The notes under the pieces are model-generated. The model searched no databases and was not told the DNA's origin. It worked only from the letters and a program-made list of their open reading frames with translations. The translations under genes were made by a program, and so were the position numbers. Shown here one piece after another: positions 29,450 through 45,151 of a stretch of 64,000 bases of DNA (positions are counted from its first letter, which is position 1; every line of letters starts with the position of its first letter). The stretch covers positions 372,001-436,000 of the forward strand of contig NW_027478595.1 in NCBI RefSeq assembly GCF_051014685.1. The letters are read 5' to 3'. Source of the stretch: Ptiloglossa arizonensis (taxonomy: Eukaryota; Arthropoda; Insecta; Hymenoptera; Colletidae).

Positions 29450-32150
29450 TATAACGCATAACGAATAACGTATAACGTATAACGTATAACGTATAACGTA
29501 TAACGTATAACGTATAACGTATAACGTATAACGTATAACGTATAACGTATAACGTATAACGTATAACGTATAACGTATAACGCATAACGTATAACGTATA
29601 ACGTATAACGTATAACGTATAACGTATAACGTATAACGTATAACGTATAACGTACAACGTTTAACGTATAACGTATAACGTATAACGTATAACGTATAAC
29701 GTATAACGTATAACGTATAACGCATAACGTATAACGTATAACGTATAACGTATAACGTATAACGTATAACGTACAACGTTTAACGTATAACGTATAACGT
29801 ACAACGTTTAACGTATAACGTATAACGTAGAACGTATAACGTATAACGTATAACGTATAACGTATAACGTATAACGTATAACGTATAACGTATAACGCAT
29901 AACGTATAACGTATAACGTATAACGTATAACGTATAACGTATAACGTACAACGTTTAACGTACAACGTATAACGTATAACGTATAACGTATAACGTATAA
30001 CGTATAACGTATAGCGTCTAACGTATAACGTATAACGTACAACGTATAACGTACAACGTATAACTTATAACGTATAATGTATAACGTATAACGTATAACG
30101 TATAACGTATAACGTATAACGTATAACGTATAACGTATGGCGTATACAGTATAACGTATAACGTATAACGTGTAACGTATAACGTATAACGTATAACGTA
30201 TAACGTATAACGTATAACGTATATCGTATAACGTATAACGTATAACGTATAACGTATAACGTATAACGTATAACGTATAACGTATAACGTATAACGTATA
30301 ACGTATAACGTATAACGTATAACGTATAACGTATAACGTATAACGTATAACGTATAACGTATAACGTATAACGTATAACGTATAACGTATAACGTATAAC
30401 GTATAACGTATAACGTATAACGTATAACGTATAACGTATAACGTATAACGTATAACGTATAACGTATAACGTATAACGTATAACGTATAACGTATAACGT
30501 ATAACGTATAACGTATAACGTATATCGTATAACGTATAACGTATAACGTATAACGTAACACCTATAACGTATAAAGTATAACGTATAACGTGTAACGTAT
30601 AACGTATAACGTATAACGTATAACGTATAACGTATATCGTATAACGTATAACGTATAACGTATAACGTATAACTTGTAACGAAAAACGTATAACGAATAA
30701 CGTAAAACGTATGAGGCATTACATGCTACGTATAAAGTATAACATTCAACGTAAAACGTATAACGTATAACGTATAACGTATAACGTGTAACGAAGGACG
30801 TATAAAGAATAACGTATAACGTATAACGTATAACGTATAACGTATAACGTATAACGTATAACGTATAACGTATAACGTATAACGTATAACGTACAACGTA
30901 TAACGTATAACGTATAACGTATAGCGTCTAACGTATAACGTATAACGTACAACGTATAACGTACAACGTATAACTTATAACGTATAATGTATAACGTATA
31001 ACGTATAACGTATAACGTATAACGTATAACGTATAACGTATAACGTATAACGTATAACGTATAACGTATAACGTATAACGCATAACGTATAACGTATAAC
31101 GTATAACGTATAACGTATAACGTATAACGTATAACGTACAACGTTTAACGTATAACGTATAACGTATAACGTATAACGTATAACGTATAACGTATAACGT
31201 ATAACGCATAACGTATAACGTATAACGTATAACGTATAACGTATAACGTATAACGTACAACGTTTAACGTATAACGTATAACGTACAACGTTTAACGTAT
31301 AACGTATAACGTAGAACGTATAACGTATAACGTATAACGTATAACGTATAACGTATAACGTATAACGTATAACGTATAACGCATAACGTATAACGTATAA
31401 CGTATAACGTATAACGTATAACGTATAACGTACAACGTTTAACGTACAACGTATAACGTATAACGTATAACGTATAACGTATAACGTATAACGTATAGCG
31501 TCTAACGTATAACGTATAACGTACAACGTATAACGTACAACGTATAACTTATAACGTATAATGTATAACGTATAACGTATAACGTATAACGTATAACGTA
31601 TAACGTATAACGTATAACGTATGGCGTATACAGTATAACGTATAACGTATAACGTGTAACGTATAACGTATAACGTATAACGTATAACGTATAACGTATA
31701 ACGTATAACGTATAACGTATAACGTATAACGTATAACGTATAACGTATAACGTATAACGTATAACGTATAACGTATAACGTATAACGTATAACGTATAAC
31801 GTATAACGTATAACGTATAACGTATAACGTATAACGTATAACGTATAACGTATAACGTATAACGTATAACGTATAACGTATGGCGTATAACGTATAACGT
31901 ATAATGTATAACGTCCAACGTATAACGTATAACGTATAACGTATAACGTATAACGTATAACGTATAACGTATAACGTATAACGTATAACGTATAACGTAT
32001 AACGTCTAACGTACAACGTTTAACGTATACCGTATAACGAATAACGTATAACGTATATCGCATGACGTATAACGTATAACGTACAACGTTTAACGTATAC
32101 CGTATAACGAATAACGTATAACGTATATCGCATGACGTATAACATATAAC
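29450..32150. repeat. 3.95-kb-spaced higher-order repeat, copy 1
   Basis: Marker units recur at 33400-36105 with an offset of 3,948 bp near 29,780 and 3,955 bp (565 units) from anchor 30711/34666 through about 32,000. It includes one diverged cassette and several ATAGCGT-CTAACGT cassettes. Confidence 0.8.
30669..30759. repeat. Diverged 91-bp cassette, copy 16 (ATGAGGC type)
   Basis: The anchor is at 30711. It has the AGGACGT tail and no 35-bp subrepeat, and leads into an ATAGCGT-CTAACGT cassette. Confidence 0.9.
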
Positions 32151-33535
32151 GTATAACGCATAACGTATAACGTACAACGTATAACGTATAACGTATATCC
32201 TATAACGCATAACGTATAACGTATAACGTATAACGTATAACGTATTACGAATAACGTATAACGTGTAACGTATAACGTACAACGTTTAACGTATGACGTA
32301 TAACGTATAACGTATAACGTATAACGTATAACGTATAACGTATAACGTATAACGTACAACGTATAACGTATAACGTATATCCTATAACGCATAACGTATA
32401 ACGTAAAACGTATAACGTATAACGTATAACGTATAACGTATAACGTATATCCTATAACGCATAACGTATAACGTATAACGTATAACGTATAACGTATAAC
32501 GTATAACGTATAACGTATAACGAATAACGTATAACGTATAACGTATAACGTACAACGTTTAACGTATAACGTATAACGTAGAACGTATAACGTATAACGT
32601 ATAACGTATAACGTATGACGTATAACGTATAACGTATAACGTATAACGTATATCCTATAACGCATAACGTATAACGTATAACGTATAACGTATAACGTAT
32701 AACGTATAACGTATAACGTATATCGTACAACGTTCAACGTATAACGTATAATGTATAACGTATAACGTATAACGTATAACGTATAACGTATAAGGTATAA
32801 CGTATAACGTATAACGTATAACGTATAACGTATAACGTATAACGTATAGCGTATAACGTATAACGTATAACGTATAACGTCCAACGTATAACGTATAACG
32901 TATAACGTATAACGTATAACGTATAACGTACAACGTTTATCGTATACCGTATAACGAATAACGTATAACGTATATCGCATGACGTATAACATATAACGTA
33001 TAACGTATAACGTATAACGTACAACGTATAACGTATAACGTATATCCTATAACGCATAACGTATAACGTATAACGTATAACGTATAACGTATAACGTATA
33101 ACGTATAACGTGTAACGTATAACGTATAACGTATATCCTATAACGCATAACGTATAACGTATAACGTATAACGTATAACGTATAACGTATAACGTATAAC
33201 GTATATCGTACAACGTTCAACGTATAACGTATAATGTATAACGTATAACGTATAACGTATAACGTATAACGTATAAGGTATAACGTATAACGTATAACGT
33301 ATAACGTATAACGTATAACGTATAACGTATAACGTATAACGTATAACGTACAACGTTTAACGTATAACGTATAACGTATAACGTATAACGTATAACGTAT
33401 AACGTACAACGTATAACGTATAACGTATAACATATAACGTATAACGTATAACATATAACGTACAACGTATAACGTATAACGTATATCCTATAACGCATAA
33501 CGTATAACGTATAACGTATAACGTATAACGTATAT
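30922..33535. repeat. 2.6-kb segment repeated 6,482 bp away, copy 1
   Basis: From the ATAGCGT-CTAACGT marker at 30922 to the ATATCGT near 33,530, every variant unit I compared is repeated exactly 6,482 bp (926 units) downstream. The rare ATTACGA at 32244 and the altered TTATCGT near 32,936 are both shared. A partly deleted third copy lies around 47.4-48.4 kb. Confidence 0.85.
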
Positions 33536-36105
33536 CGTATAACGTATAACGTATAACGTATAACGTATAACGTATAACGTATAACGTATAACGTATAACG
33601 TACAACGTTTAACGTATAACGTATAACGTATAACGTATAACGTATAACGTATAACGTATAACGTATAACGCATAACGTATAACGTATAACGTATAACGTA
33701 TAACGTATAACGTATAACGTACAACGTTTAACGTATAACGTATAACGTACAACGTTTAACGTATAACGTATAACGTAGAACGTATAACGTATAACGTATA
33801 ACGTATAACGTATAACGTATAACGTATAACGTATAACGTATAACGCATAACGTATAACGTATAACGTATAACGTATAACGTATAACGTATAACGTACAAC
33901 GTTTAACGTACAACGTATAACGTATAACGTATAACGTATAACGTATAACGTATAACGTATAGCGTCTAACGTATAACGTATAACGTACAACGTATAACGT
34001 ACAACGTATAACTTATAACGTATAATGTATAACGTATAACGTATAACGTATAACGTATAACGTATAACGTATAACGTATAACGTATGGCGTATACAGTAT
34101 AACGTATAACGTATAACGTGTAACGTATAACGTATAACGTATAACGTATAACGTATAACGTATAACGTATATCGTATAACGTATAACGTATAACGTATAA
34201 CGTATAACGTATAACGTATAACGTATAACGTATAACGTATAACGTATAACGTATAACGTATAACGTATAACGTATAACGTATAACGTATAACGTATAACG
34301 TATAACGTATAACGTATAACGTATAACGTATAACGTATAACGTATAACGTATAACGTATAACGTATAACGTATAACGTATAACGTATAACGTATAACGTA
34401 TAACGTATAACGTATAACGTATAACGTATAACGTATAACGTATAACGTATAACGTATAACGTATAACGTATAACGTATATCGTATAACGTATAACGTATA
34501 ACGTATAACGTAACACCTATAACGTATAAAGTATAACGTATAACGTGTAACGTATAACGTATAACGTATAACGTATAACGTATAACGTATATCGTATAAC
34601 GTATAACGTATAACGTATAACGTATAACTTGTAACGAAAAACGTATAACGAATAACGTAAAACGTATGAGGCATTACATGCTACGTATAAAGTATAACAT
34701 TCAACGTAAAACGTATAACGTATAACGTATAACGTATAACGTGTAACGAAGGACGTATAAAGAATAACGTATAACGTATAACGTATAACGTATAACGTAT
34801 AACGTATAACGTATAACGTATAACGTATAACGTATAACGTATAACGTACAACGTATAACGTATAACGTATAACGTATAGCGTCTAACGTATAACGTATAA
34901 CGTACAACGTATAACGTACAACGTATAACTTATAACGTATAATGTATAACGTATAACGTATAACGTATAACGTATAACGTATAACGTATAACGTATAACG
35001 TATAACGTATAACGTATAACGTATAACGTATAACGCATAACGTATAACGTATAACGTATAACGTATAACGTATAACGTATAACGTATAACGTACAACGTT
35101 TAACGTATAACGTATAACGTATAACGTATAACGTATAACGTATAACGTATAACGTATAACGCATAACGTATAACGTATAACGTATAACGTATAACGTATA
35201 ACGTATAACGTACAACGTTTAACGTATAACGTATAACGTACAACGTTTAACGTATAACGTATAACGTAGAACGTATAACGTATAACGTATAACGTATAAC
35301 GTATAGAGTATAACGTATAACGTATAACGTATAACGCATAACGTATAACGTATAACGTATAACGTATAACGTATAACGTATAACGTACAACGTTTAACGT
35401 ACAACGTATAACGTATAACGTATAACGTATAACGTATAACGTATAACGTATAGCGTCTAACGTATAACGTATAACGTACAACGTATAACGTACAACGTAT
35501 AACTTATAACGTATAATGTATAACGTATAACGTATAACGTATAACGTATAACGTATAACGTATAACGTATAACGTATGGCGTATACAGTATAACGTATAA
35601 CGTATAACGTGTAACGTATAACGTATAACGTATAACGTATAACGTATAACGTATAACGTATAACGTATAACGTATAACGTATAACGTATAACGTATAACG
35701 TATAACGTATAACGTATAACGTATAACGTATAACGTATAACGTATAACGTATAACGTATAACGTATAACGTATAACGTATAACGTATAACGTATAACGTA
35801 TAACGTATAACGTATAACGTATAACGTATAACGTATGGCGTATAACGTATAACGTATAATGTATAACGTCCAACGTATAACGTATAACGTATAACGTATA
35901 ACGTATAACGTATAACGTATAACGTATAACGTATAACGTATAACGTATAACGTATAACGTCTAACGTACAACGTTTAACGTATACCGTATAACGAATAAC
36001 GTATAACGTATATCGCATGACGTATAACGTATAACGTACAACGTTTAACGTATACCGTATAACGAATAACGTATAACGTATATCGCATGACGTATAACAT
36101 ATAAC
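33400..36105. repeat. 3.95-kb-spaced higher-order repeat, copy 2
   Basis: This is the partner of 29450-32150. A private ATAGAGT near 35,305 marks this copy. After about 36,125 the two diverge: this copy goes on to ACAACGT-TTAACGT, the other to the ATATCCT cassette. Confidence 0.8.
34624..34714. repeat. Diverged 91-bp cassette, copy 17 (ATGAGGC type)
   Basis: The anchor at 34666 is 3,955 bp after copy 16, with the same surroundings. The next copy is 6.6 kb away, the longest gap between copies. Confidence 0.9.
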
Positions 36106-37403
36106 GTATAACGCATAACGTATAACGTACAACGTTTAACGTATAACGTATAACGTAGAACGTATAACGTATAACGTATAACGTATAACGTATAACGTAT
36201 AACGTATAACGTACAACGTTTAACGTATAACGTATAACGTATAACGTATAACGTATAACGTATAACGTATAACGTATAACGCATAACGTATAACGTATAA
36301 CGTATAACGTATAACGTATAACGTATAACGTACAACGTTTAACGTATAACGTATAACGTACAACGTTTAACGTATAACGTATAACGTAGAACGTATAACG
36401 TATAACGTATAACGTATAACGTATAACGTATAACGTATAACGTATAACGTATAACGCATAACGTATAACGTATAACGTATAACGTATAACGTATAACGTA
36501 TAACGTACAACGTTTAACGTACAACGTATAACGTATAACGTATAACGTATAACGTATAACGTATAACGTATAGCGTCTAACGTATAACGTATAACGTACA
36601 ACGTATAACGTACAACGTATAACTTATAACGTATAATGTATAACGTATAACGTATAACGTATAACGTATAACGTATAACGTATAACGTATAACGTATGGC
36701 GTATACAGTATAACGTATAACGTATAACGTGTAACGTATAACGTATAACGTATAACGTATAACGTATAACGTATAACGTATAACGTATAACGTATAACGT
36801 ATAACGTATAACGTATAACGTATAACGTATAACGTATAACGTATAACGTATAACGTATAACGTATAACGTATAACGTATAACGTATAACGTATAACGTAT
36901 AACGTATAACGTATGGCGTATACAGTATAACGTATAACGTATAACGTGTAACGTATAACGTATAACGTATAACGTATAACGTATAACGTATAACGTATAA
37001 CGTATAACGTATAACGTATAACGTATAACGTATAACGTATAACGTATAACGTATAACGTATAACGTATAACGTATAACGTATAACGTATAACGTATAACG
37101 TATAACGTATAACGTATAACGTATAACGTATAACGTATAACGTATAACGTATAACGTATAACGTATAACGTATGGCGTATAACGTATAACGTATAATGTA
37201 TAACGTCCAACGTATAACGTATAACGTATAACGTATAACGTATAACGTATAACGTATAACGTATAACGTATAACGTATAACGTATAACGTATAACGTATA
37301 ACGTATGGCGTATAACGTATAACGTATAATGTATAACGTCCAACGTATAACGTATAACGTATAACGTATAACGTATAACGTATAACGTATAACGTATAAC
37401 GTA

Positions 37404-40017
37404 TAGCGTCTAACGTATAACGTATAACGTACAACGTATAACGTACAACGTATAACTTATAACGTATAATGTATAACGTATAACGTATAACGTATAACGT
37501 ATAACGTATAACGTATAACGTATAACGTATAACGTATAACGTATAACGTATAACGTATAACGCATAACGTATAACGTATAACGTATAACGTATAACGTAT
37601 AACGTATAACGTATAACGTACAACGTTTAACGTATAACGTATAACGTATAACGTATAACGTATAACGTATAACGTATAACGTATAACGCATAACGTATAA
37701 CGTATAACGTATAACGTATAACGTATAACGTATAACGTACAACGTTTAACGTATAACGTATAACGTACAACGTTTAACGTATAACGTATAACGTAGAACG
37801 TATAACGTATAACGTATAACGTATAACGTATAACGTATAACGTATAACGTATAACGTATAACGCATAACGTATAACGTATAACGTATAACGTATAACGTA
37901 TAACGTATAACGTACAACGTTTAACGTACAACGTATAACGTATAACGTATAACGTATAACGTATAACGTATAACGTATAGCGTCTAACGTATAACGTATA
38001 ACGTACAACGTATAACGTACAACGTATAACTTATAACGTATAATGTATAACGTATAACGTATAACGTATAACGTATAACGTATAACGTATAACGTATAAC
38101 GTATGGCGTATACAGTATAACGTATAACGTATAACGTGTAACGTATAACGTATAACGTATAACGTATAACGTATAACGTATAACGTATAACGTATAACGT
38201 ATAACGTATAACGTATAACGTATAACGTATAACGTATAACGTATAACGTATAACGTATAACGTATAACGTATAACGTATAACGTATAACGTATAACGTAT
38301 AACGTATAACGTATAACGTATAACGTATAACGTATAACGTATAACGTATAACGTATAACGTATGGCGTATAACGTATAACGTATAATGTATAACGTCCAA
38401 CGTATAACGTATAACGTATAACGTATAACGTATAACGTATAACGTATAACGTATAACGTATAACGTATAACGTATAACGTATAACGTCTAACGTACAACG
38501 TTTAACGTATACCGTATAACGAATAACGTATAACGTATATCGCATGACGTATAACGTATAACGTACAACGTTTAACGTATACCGTATAACGAATAACGTA
38601 TAACGTATATCGCATGACGTATAACATATAACGTATAACGCATAACGTATAACGTACAACGTATAACGTATAACGTATATCCTATAACGCATAACGTATA
38701 ACGTATAACGTATAACGTATAACGTATTACGAATAACGTATAACGTGTAACGTATAACGTACAACGTTTAACGTATGACGTATAACGTATAACGTATAAC
38801 GTATAACGTATAACGTATAACGTATAACGTATAACGTACAACGTATAACGTATAACGTATATCCTATAACGCATAACGTATAACGTAAAACGTATAACGT
38901 ATAACGTATAACGTATAACGTATAACGTATATCCTATAACGCATAACGTATAACGTATAACGTATAACGTATAACGTATAACGTATAACGTATAACGTAT
39001 AACGAATAACGTATAACGTATAACGTATAACGTACAACGTTTAACGTATAACGTATAACGTAGAACGTATAACGTATAACGTATAACGTATAACGTATGA
39101 CGTATAACGTATAACGTATAACGTATAACGTATATCCTATAACGCATAACGTATAACGTATAACGTATAACGTATAACGTATAACGTATAACGTATAACG
39201 TATATCGTACAACGTTCAACGTATAACGTATAATGTATAACGTATAACGTATAACGTATAACGTATAACGTATAAGGTATAACGTATAACGTATAACGTA
39301 TAACGTATAACGTATAACGTATAACGTATAGCGTATAACGTATAACGTATAACGTATAACGTCCAACGTATAACGTATAACGTATAACGTATAACGTATA
39401 ACGTATAACGTACAACGTTTATCGTATACCGTATAACGAATAACGTATAACGTATATCGCATGACGTATAACATATAACGTATAACGTATAACGTATAAC
39501 GTACAACGTATAACGTATAACGTATATCCTATAACGCATAACGTATAACGTATAACGTATAACGTATAACGTATAACGTATAACGTATAACGTGTAACGT
39601 ATAACGTATAACGTATATCCTATAACGCATAACGTATAACGTATAACGTATAACGTATAACGTATAACGTATAACGTATAACGTATATCGTACAACGTTC
39701 AACGTATAACGTATAATGTATAACGTATAACGTATAACGTATAACGTATAACGTATAAGGTATAACGTATAACGTATAACGTATAACGTATAACGTATAA
39801 CGTATAACGTATAACGTATAACGTATAACGTACAACGTTTAACGTATAACGTATAACGTATAACGTATAACGTATAACGTATAACGTACAACGTATAACG
39901 TATAACGTATAACATATAACGTATAACGTATAACATATAACGTACAACGTATAACGTATAACGTATATCCTATAACGCATAACGTATAACGTATAACGTA
40001 TAACGTATAACGTATAT
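37404..40017. repeat. 2.6-kb segment repeated 6,482 bp away, copy 2
   Basis: This is the partner of 30922-33535. I see no difference between them, and offsets do not drift even in pure runs. Beyond about 40,017 this copy reaches ATACAGT at about 40,071 while the other goes to ACAACGT-TTAACGT near 33,600. Confidence 0.85.
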
Positions 40018-41217
40018 CGTATAACGTATAACGTATAACGTATAACGTATAACGTATAACGTATAACGTATACAGTATAACGTATAACGTATAACGTGTA
40101 ACGTATAACGTATAACGTATAACGTATAACGTATAACGTATAACGTATAACGTATAACGTATAACGTATAACGTATAACGTGTAACGTATAACGTACAAC
40201 GTTTAACGTATACCGTATAACGAATAACGTATAACGTATATCGCATGACGTATAACATATAACGTATAACGTATAACGTATAACGTACAACGTATAACGT
40301 ATAACGTATATCCTATAACGCATAACGTATAACGTATAACGTATAACGTATAACGTATAACGTATAACGTATAACGTATAACGTATAACAAATACAGTAT
40401 AATGTATAACGTATAACGTGTAACGTATAACGTATAACGTATAACGTATAACGTATAACGTATAACGTATAACGTATAACGTATAACGTATAACGTATAA
40501 CGTATAACGTATAACGTATAACGTATAGCGTATAACGTATAACGTATAACGTATAACGTCCAACGTATAACGTATAACGTATAACGTATAACGTATAACG
40601 TATAACGTACAACGTTTATCGTATACCGTATAACGAATAACGTATAACGTATATCGCATGACGTATAACATATAACGTATAACGTATAACGTATAACGTA
40701 CAACGTATAACGTATAACGTATATCCTATAACGCATAACGTATAACGTATAACGTATAACGTATAACGTATAACGTATAACGTATAACGTATAACGTATA
40801 ACGTATAACGTGTAACGTATAACGTATAACGTATACAGTATAATGTATAACGTATAACGTGTAACGTATAACGTATAACGTATAACGTATAACGTATAAC
40901 GTATAACGTATAACGTATAACGTATAACGTATAACGTATAACGTATAACGTATAACGTATAACGTATAACGTATAACGTATAACGTATAACGTATAACGT
41001 ATAACGTATAACGTATAACGTATAACGTATAACGTATAACGTATAACGTATAACGTATAACGTCTAACGTATAACGTATAACGTATAACGTATAACGTAT
41101 ATCGTATAACGTATAACGTATAACGAATAACGTAAAACGTATAACGCATAATGTATAACGTATAACGTATAACGTATTACGTATAACCTATGACGAATAA
41201 CGTACAACGTATAACGT

Positions 41218-41308
41218 ATAACTTGTAACGAAAAACGTATAACGAATAACGTAAAACGTATGACGCATTACATGCTACGTATAAAGTATAACATTCAACG
41301 TATAACCT
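41218..41308. repeat. Diverged 91-bp cassette, copy 18 (ATGACGC type, ATAACCT end)
   Basis: The anchor is at 41260. The linker before it contains ATGACGA (near 41,190), shared only with copy 21. Confidence 0.9.
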
Positions 41309-43492
41309 ATGACGTATAACGTATAACTTGTAACGTATAACGTATAACGTATAACGTATAACGTATAACGTATAACGTATAACGTATAACGTATAACGTA
41401 TAACGTATAACGTATAACGTATAACGTATAACGTATAACGTATAACGTATAACGCATAAAGTATAACGTATAACGTATAACGTATAACGTATAACGTACA
41501 ACGTATTACGTATAACGTATAACGTATAACGTATAACGTATAACGTATAACGTATAACGTATAACGTATAACGTATAACGTATAACGTATAACGTATAAC
41601 GTATAACGTATAACGTGTAACGTATAACGTGTAACGTATAACGTATAACGTATAACGTATAACGTATAACGTATAACGTATAACGTATAACGCATAAAGT
41701 ATAACGTATAACGTATAACGTATAACGTATAACGTATAACGTATAACGTATAACGTATAACGTATAACGTATGGCGTATAACGTATAACGTATAATGTAT
41801 AACGTACAACGTATAACGTATAACGTATAACGTATAACGTATAACGTATAACGTATAACGTATAACGTATAACGTATAACGTATAACGTCTAACGTACAA
41901 CGTTTAACGTATACCGTATAACGAATAACGTATAACGTATATCGCATGACGTATAACGTATAACGTACAACGTTTAACGTATACCGTATAACGAATAACG
42001 TATAACGTATATCGCATGACGTATAACATATAACGTATAACGTATAACGTATAACGTACAACGTATAACGTATAACGTATATCCTATAACGCATAACGTG
42101 TAACGTATAACGTATAACGTATAACGTATAACGAATAACGTATAACGTATAACGTATAACGTACAACGTTTAACGTATGACGTATAACGTATAACGTATA
42201 ACGTATAACGTATAACGTATAACGTATAACGTATAACGTACAACGTATAACGTATAACGTATATCCTATAACGCATAACGTATAACGTATAACGTATAAC
42301 GTATAACGTATAACGTATAACGTATAACGTATAACGTATAACGTATATCCTATAACGCATAACGTATAACGTATAACGTATAACGTATAACGTATAACGT
42401 ATAACGTATAACGTATAACGAATAACGTATAACGTATAACGTATAACGTACAACGTATAACGTATAACGTACAACGTTTAACGTATAACGTATAACGTAT
42501 AACGTATAACGTATAGCGTATAACGTATAACGTATAACGTATAACGTCCAACGTATAACGTATAACGTATAACGTATAACGTATAACGTATAACGTACAA
42601 CGTTTAACGTATACCGTATAACGAATAACGTATAACGTATATCGCATGACGTATAACGTATAACGTATAACGTATAACGTACAACGTATAACGTATAACG
42701 TATATCCTATAACGCATAACGTATAACGTATAACGTATAACGTATAACGTATAACGTATAACGTATAACGTATACAGTATAATGTATAACGTATAACGTG
42801 TAACGTATAACGTATAACGTATAACGTATAACGTATAACGTATAACGTATAACGTATAACGTATAACGTATAACGTATAACGTATAACGTATAACGTTTA
42901 ACGTATACCGTATAACGAATAACGTATAACGTATATCGCATGACGTATAACATATAACGTATAACGTATAACGTATAACGTACAACGTATAACGTATAAC
43001 GTATATCCTATAACGCATAACGTATAACGTATAACGTATAACGTATAACGTATAACGTATAACGTATAACGTATATCGTATAACGTATAACGTATATCGT
43101 GTAACGTATAACGTATAACGTATACAGTATAATGTATAACGTATAACGTGTAACGTATAACGTATAACGTATAACGTATAACGTATAACGTATAACGTAT
43201 AACGTATAACGTATAACGTATAACGTATAACGTATAACGTATAACGTATAACGTATAACGTATAACGTATAACGTATAACGTGTAACGTATAACGTATAA
43301 CGTATAACGTATAACGTATAACGTATAACGTCTAACGTATAACGTATAACGTATAACGTATAACGTATATCGTATAACGTATAACGTATAACGAATAACG
43401 TAAAACGTATAACGCATAATGTATAACGTATAACGTATAACGTATTACGTATTACGTATAACCTATGACGTATAACGTACAACGTATAACGT

Positions 43493-43583
43493 ATAACTTG
43501 TAACGAAAAACGTATAACGAATAACGTAAAACGTATGACGCATTACATGCTACGTATAAAGTATAACATTCAACGTATAACCT
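43493..43583. repeat. Diverged 91-bp cassette, copy 19 (ATGACGC type, ATAACCT end)
   Basis: The anchor is at 43535. The preceding linker has the doubled ATTACGT also seen before copies 10, 12 and 14, linking it to that group. Confidence 0.9.
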
Positions 43584-45060
43584 ATGACGTATAACGTATA
43601 ACTTGTAACGTATAACGTATAACGTATAACGTATAACCTATAACGTATAACGTATAACGTATAACGTATAACGTATAACGTATAACGTATAACGTATAAC
43701 GTATAACGTATAACGTATAACGTATAACGTATAAAGTATAACGTATAACGTATAACGTATAACGTATAACGTATAACGTATTACGTATAACGTATAACGT
43801 ATAACGTATAACGTATAACGTATAACGTATAACGTATAACGTATAACGTATAACGTATATCGTATAACGTATAACGTATAACGTATAACGTATAACGTAT
43901 GACGTATAACGTATAACGTGTAACGTATAACATATAACGTATAACCTGTGACGTATAACGTATAACGTATAACGTATAACGTATAATGTATAACGTATAA
44001 CATGTAACGTATAGCGTATAACGTATAACGTATAACGTATAACGTATAACGTATAACGTATAACGTATAACGTATAACGTGTAACGTATAACGTATAACG
44101 TATTACGTATAACGTATAACGTATAACGTATAACGTATAACGTATAACGTATAACGTATAACGTATAACGTATAACGTATAACGTATAACGTATAACGTA
44201 TAACGTATAACGTATAACGTATAACGTATAACGTATAACGTATAACGTATAATGTATAACGTCCAACGTATAACGTATAACGTATAACGTACAACGTATA
44301 ACGTATAACGTATAACGTATAACGTATAACGTATAACGTATAACGTATAACGTATAACGTATAACGTCTAACGTACAACGTTTAACGTATACCGTATAAC
44401 GAATAACGTATAGCGTATAACGTATAACGTATAACGTATAACGTCCAACGTATAACGTATAACGTATAACGTATAACGTATAACGTACAACGTTTAACGT
44501 ATACCGTATAACGAATAACGTATAACGTATATCGCATGGCGTATAACATATAACGTATAACGTATAACGTATAACGTACAACGTATAACGTATAACGTAT
44601 ATCCTATAACGCATAACGTATAACGTATAACGTATAACGTATAACGTATAACGTATAACGTATAACGTATAACGTATAACGTATAACGTGTAACGTATAA
44701 CGTATAACGTATACAGTATAATGTATAACGTATAACGTGTAACGTATAACGTATAACGTATAACGTATAACGTGTAACGTATAACGTATAACGTATAACG
44801 TATAACGTATAACGTATAACGTATAACGTATAACGTATAACGTATAACGTATAACGTATAACGTATAACGTATAACGTATAACGTATAACGTATAACGTA
44901 TAACGTCTAACGTATAACGTATAACGTATAACGTATAACGTATATCGTATAACGTATAACGTATAACGAATAACGTAAAACGTATAACGCATAATGTATA
45001 ACGTATAACGTATAACGTATTACGTATAACCTATGACGTATAACGTACAACGTATAACGT

Positions 45061-45151
45061 ATAACTTGTAACGAAAAACGTATAACGAATAACGTAAAAC
45101 GTATGACGCATTACATGCTACGTGTAAAGTATAACATTCAACGTATAACCT
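45061..45151. repeat. Diverged 91-bp cassette, copy 20 (ATGACGC type, GTAAAGT)
   Basis: The anchor is at 45103. It has a private change of ATAAAGT to GTAAAGT at 45124. Confidence 0.9.

Larger units (their letters stand above)
26651..29450. repeat. 2.8-kb higher-order repeat, second tandem copy
   Basis: It shares with the first copy the TTTACAT unit beside the cassette anchor (26014 and 28821); the other full cassettes have ATTACAT. Private units here include an AAAACGT near 28,414 and an ATAATGT just before ATACAGT near 27,505. The shared rare unit plus few private ones indicates a recent duplication. Confidence 0.82.
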
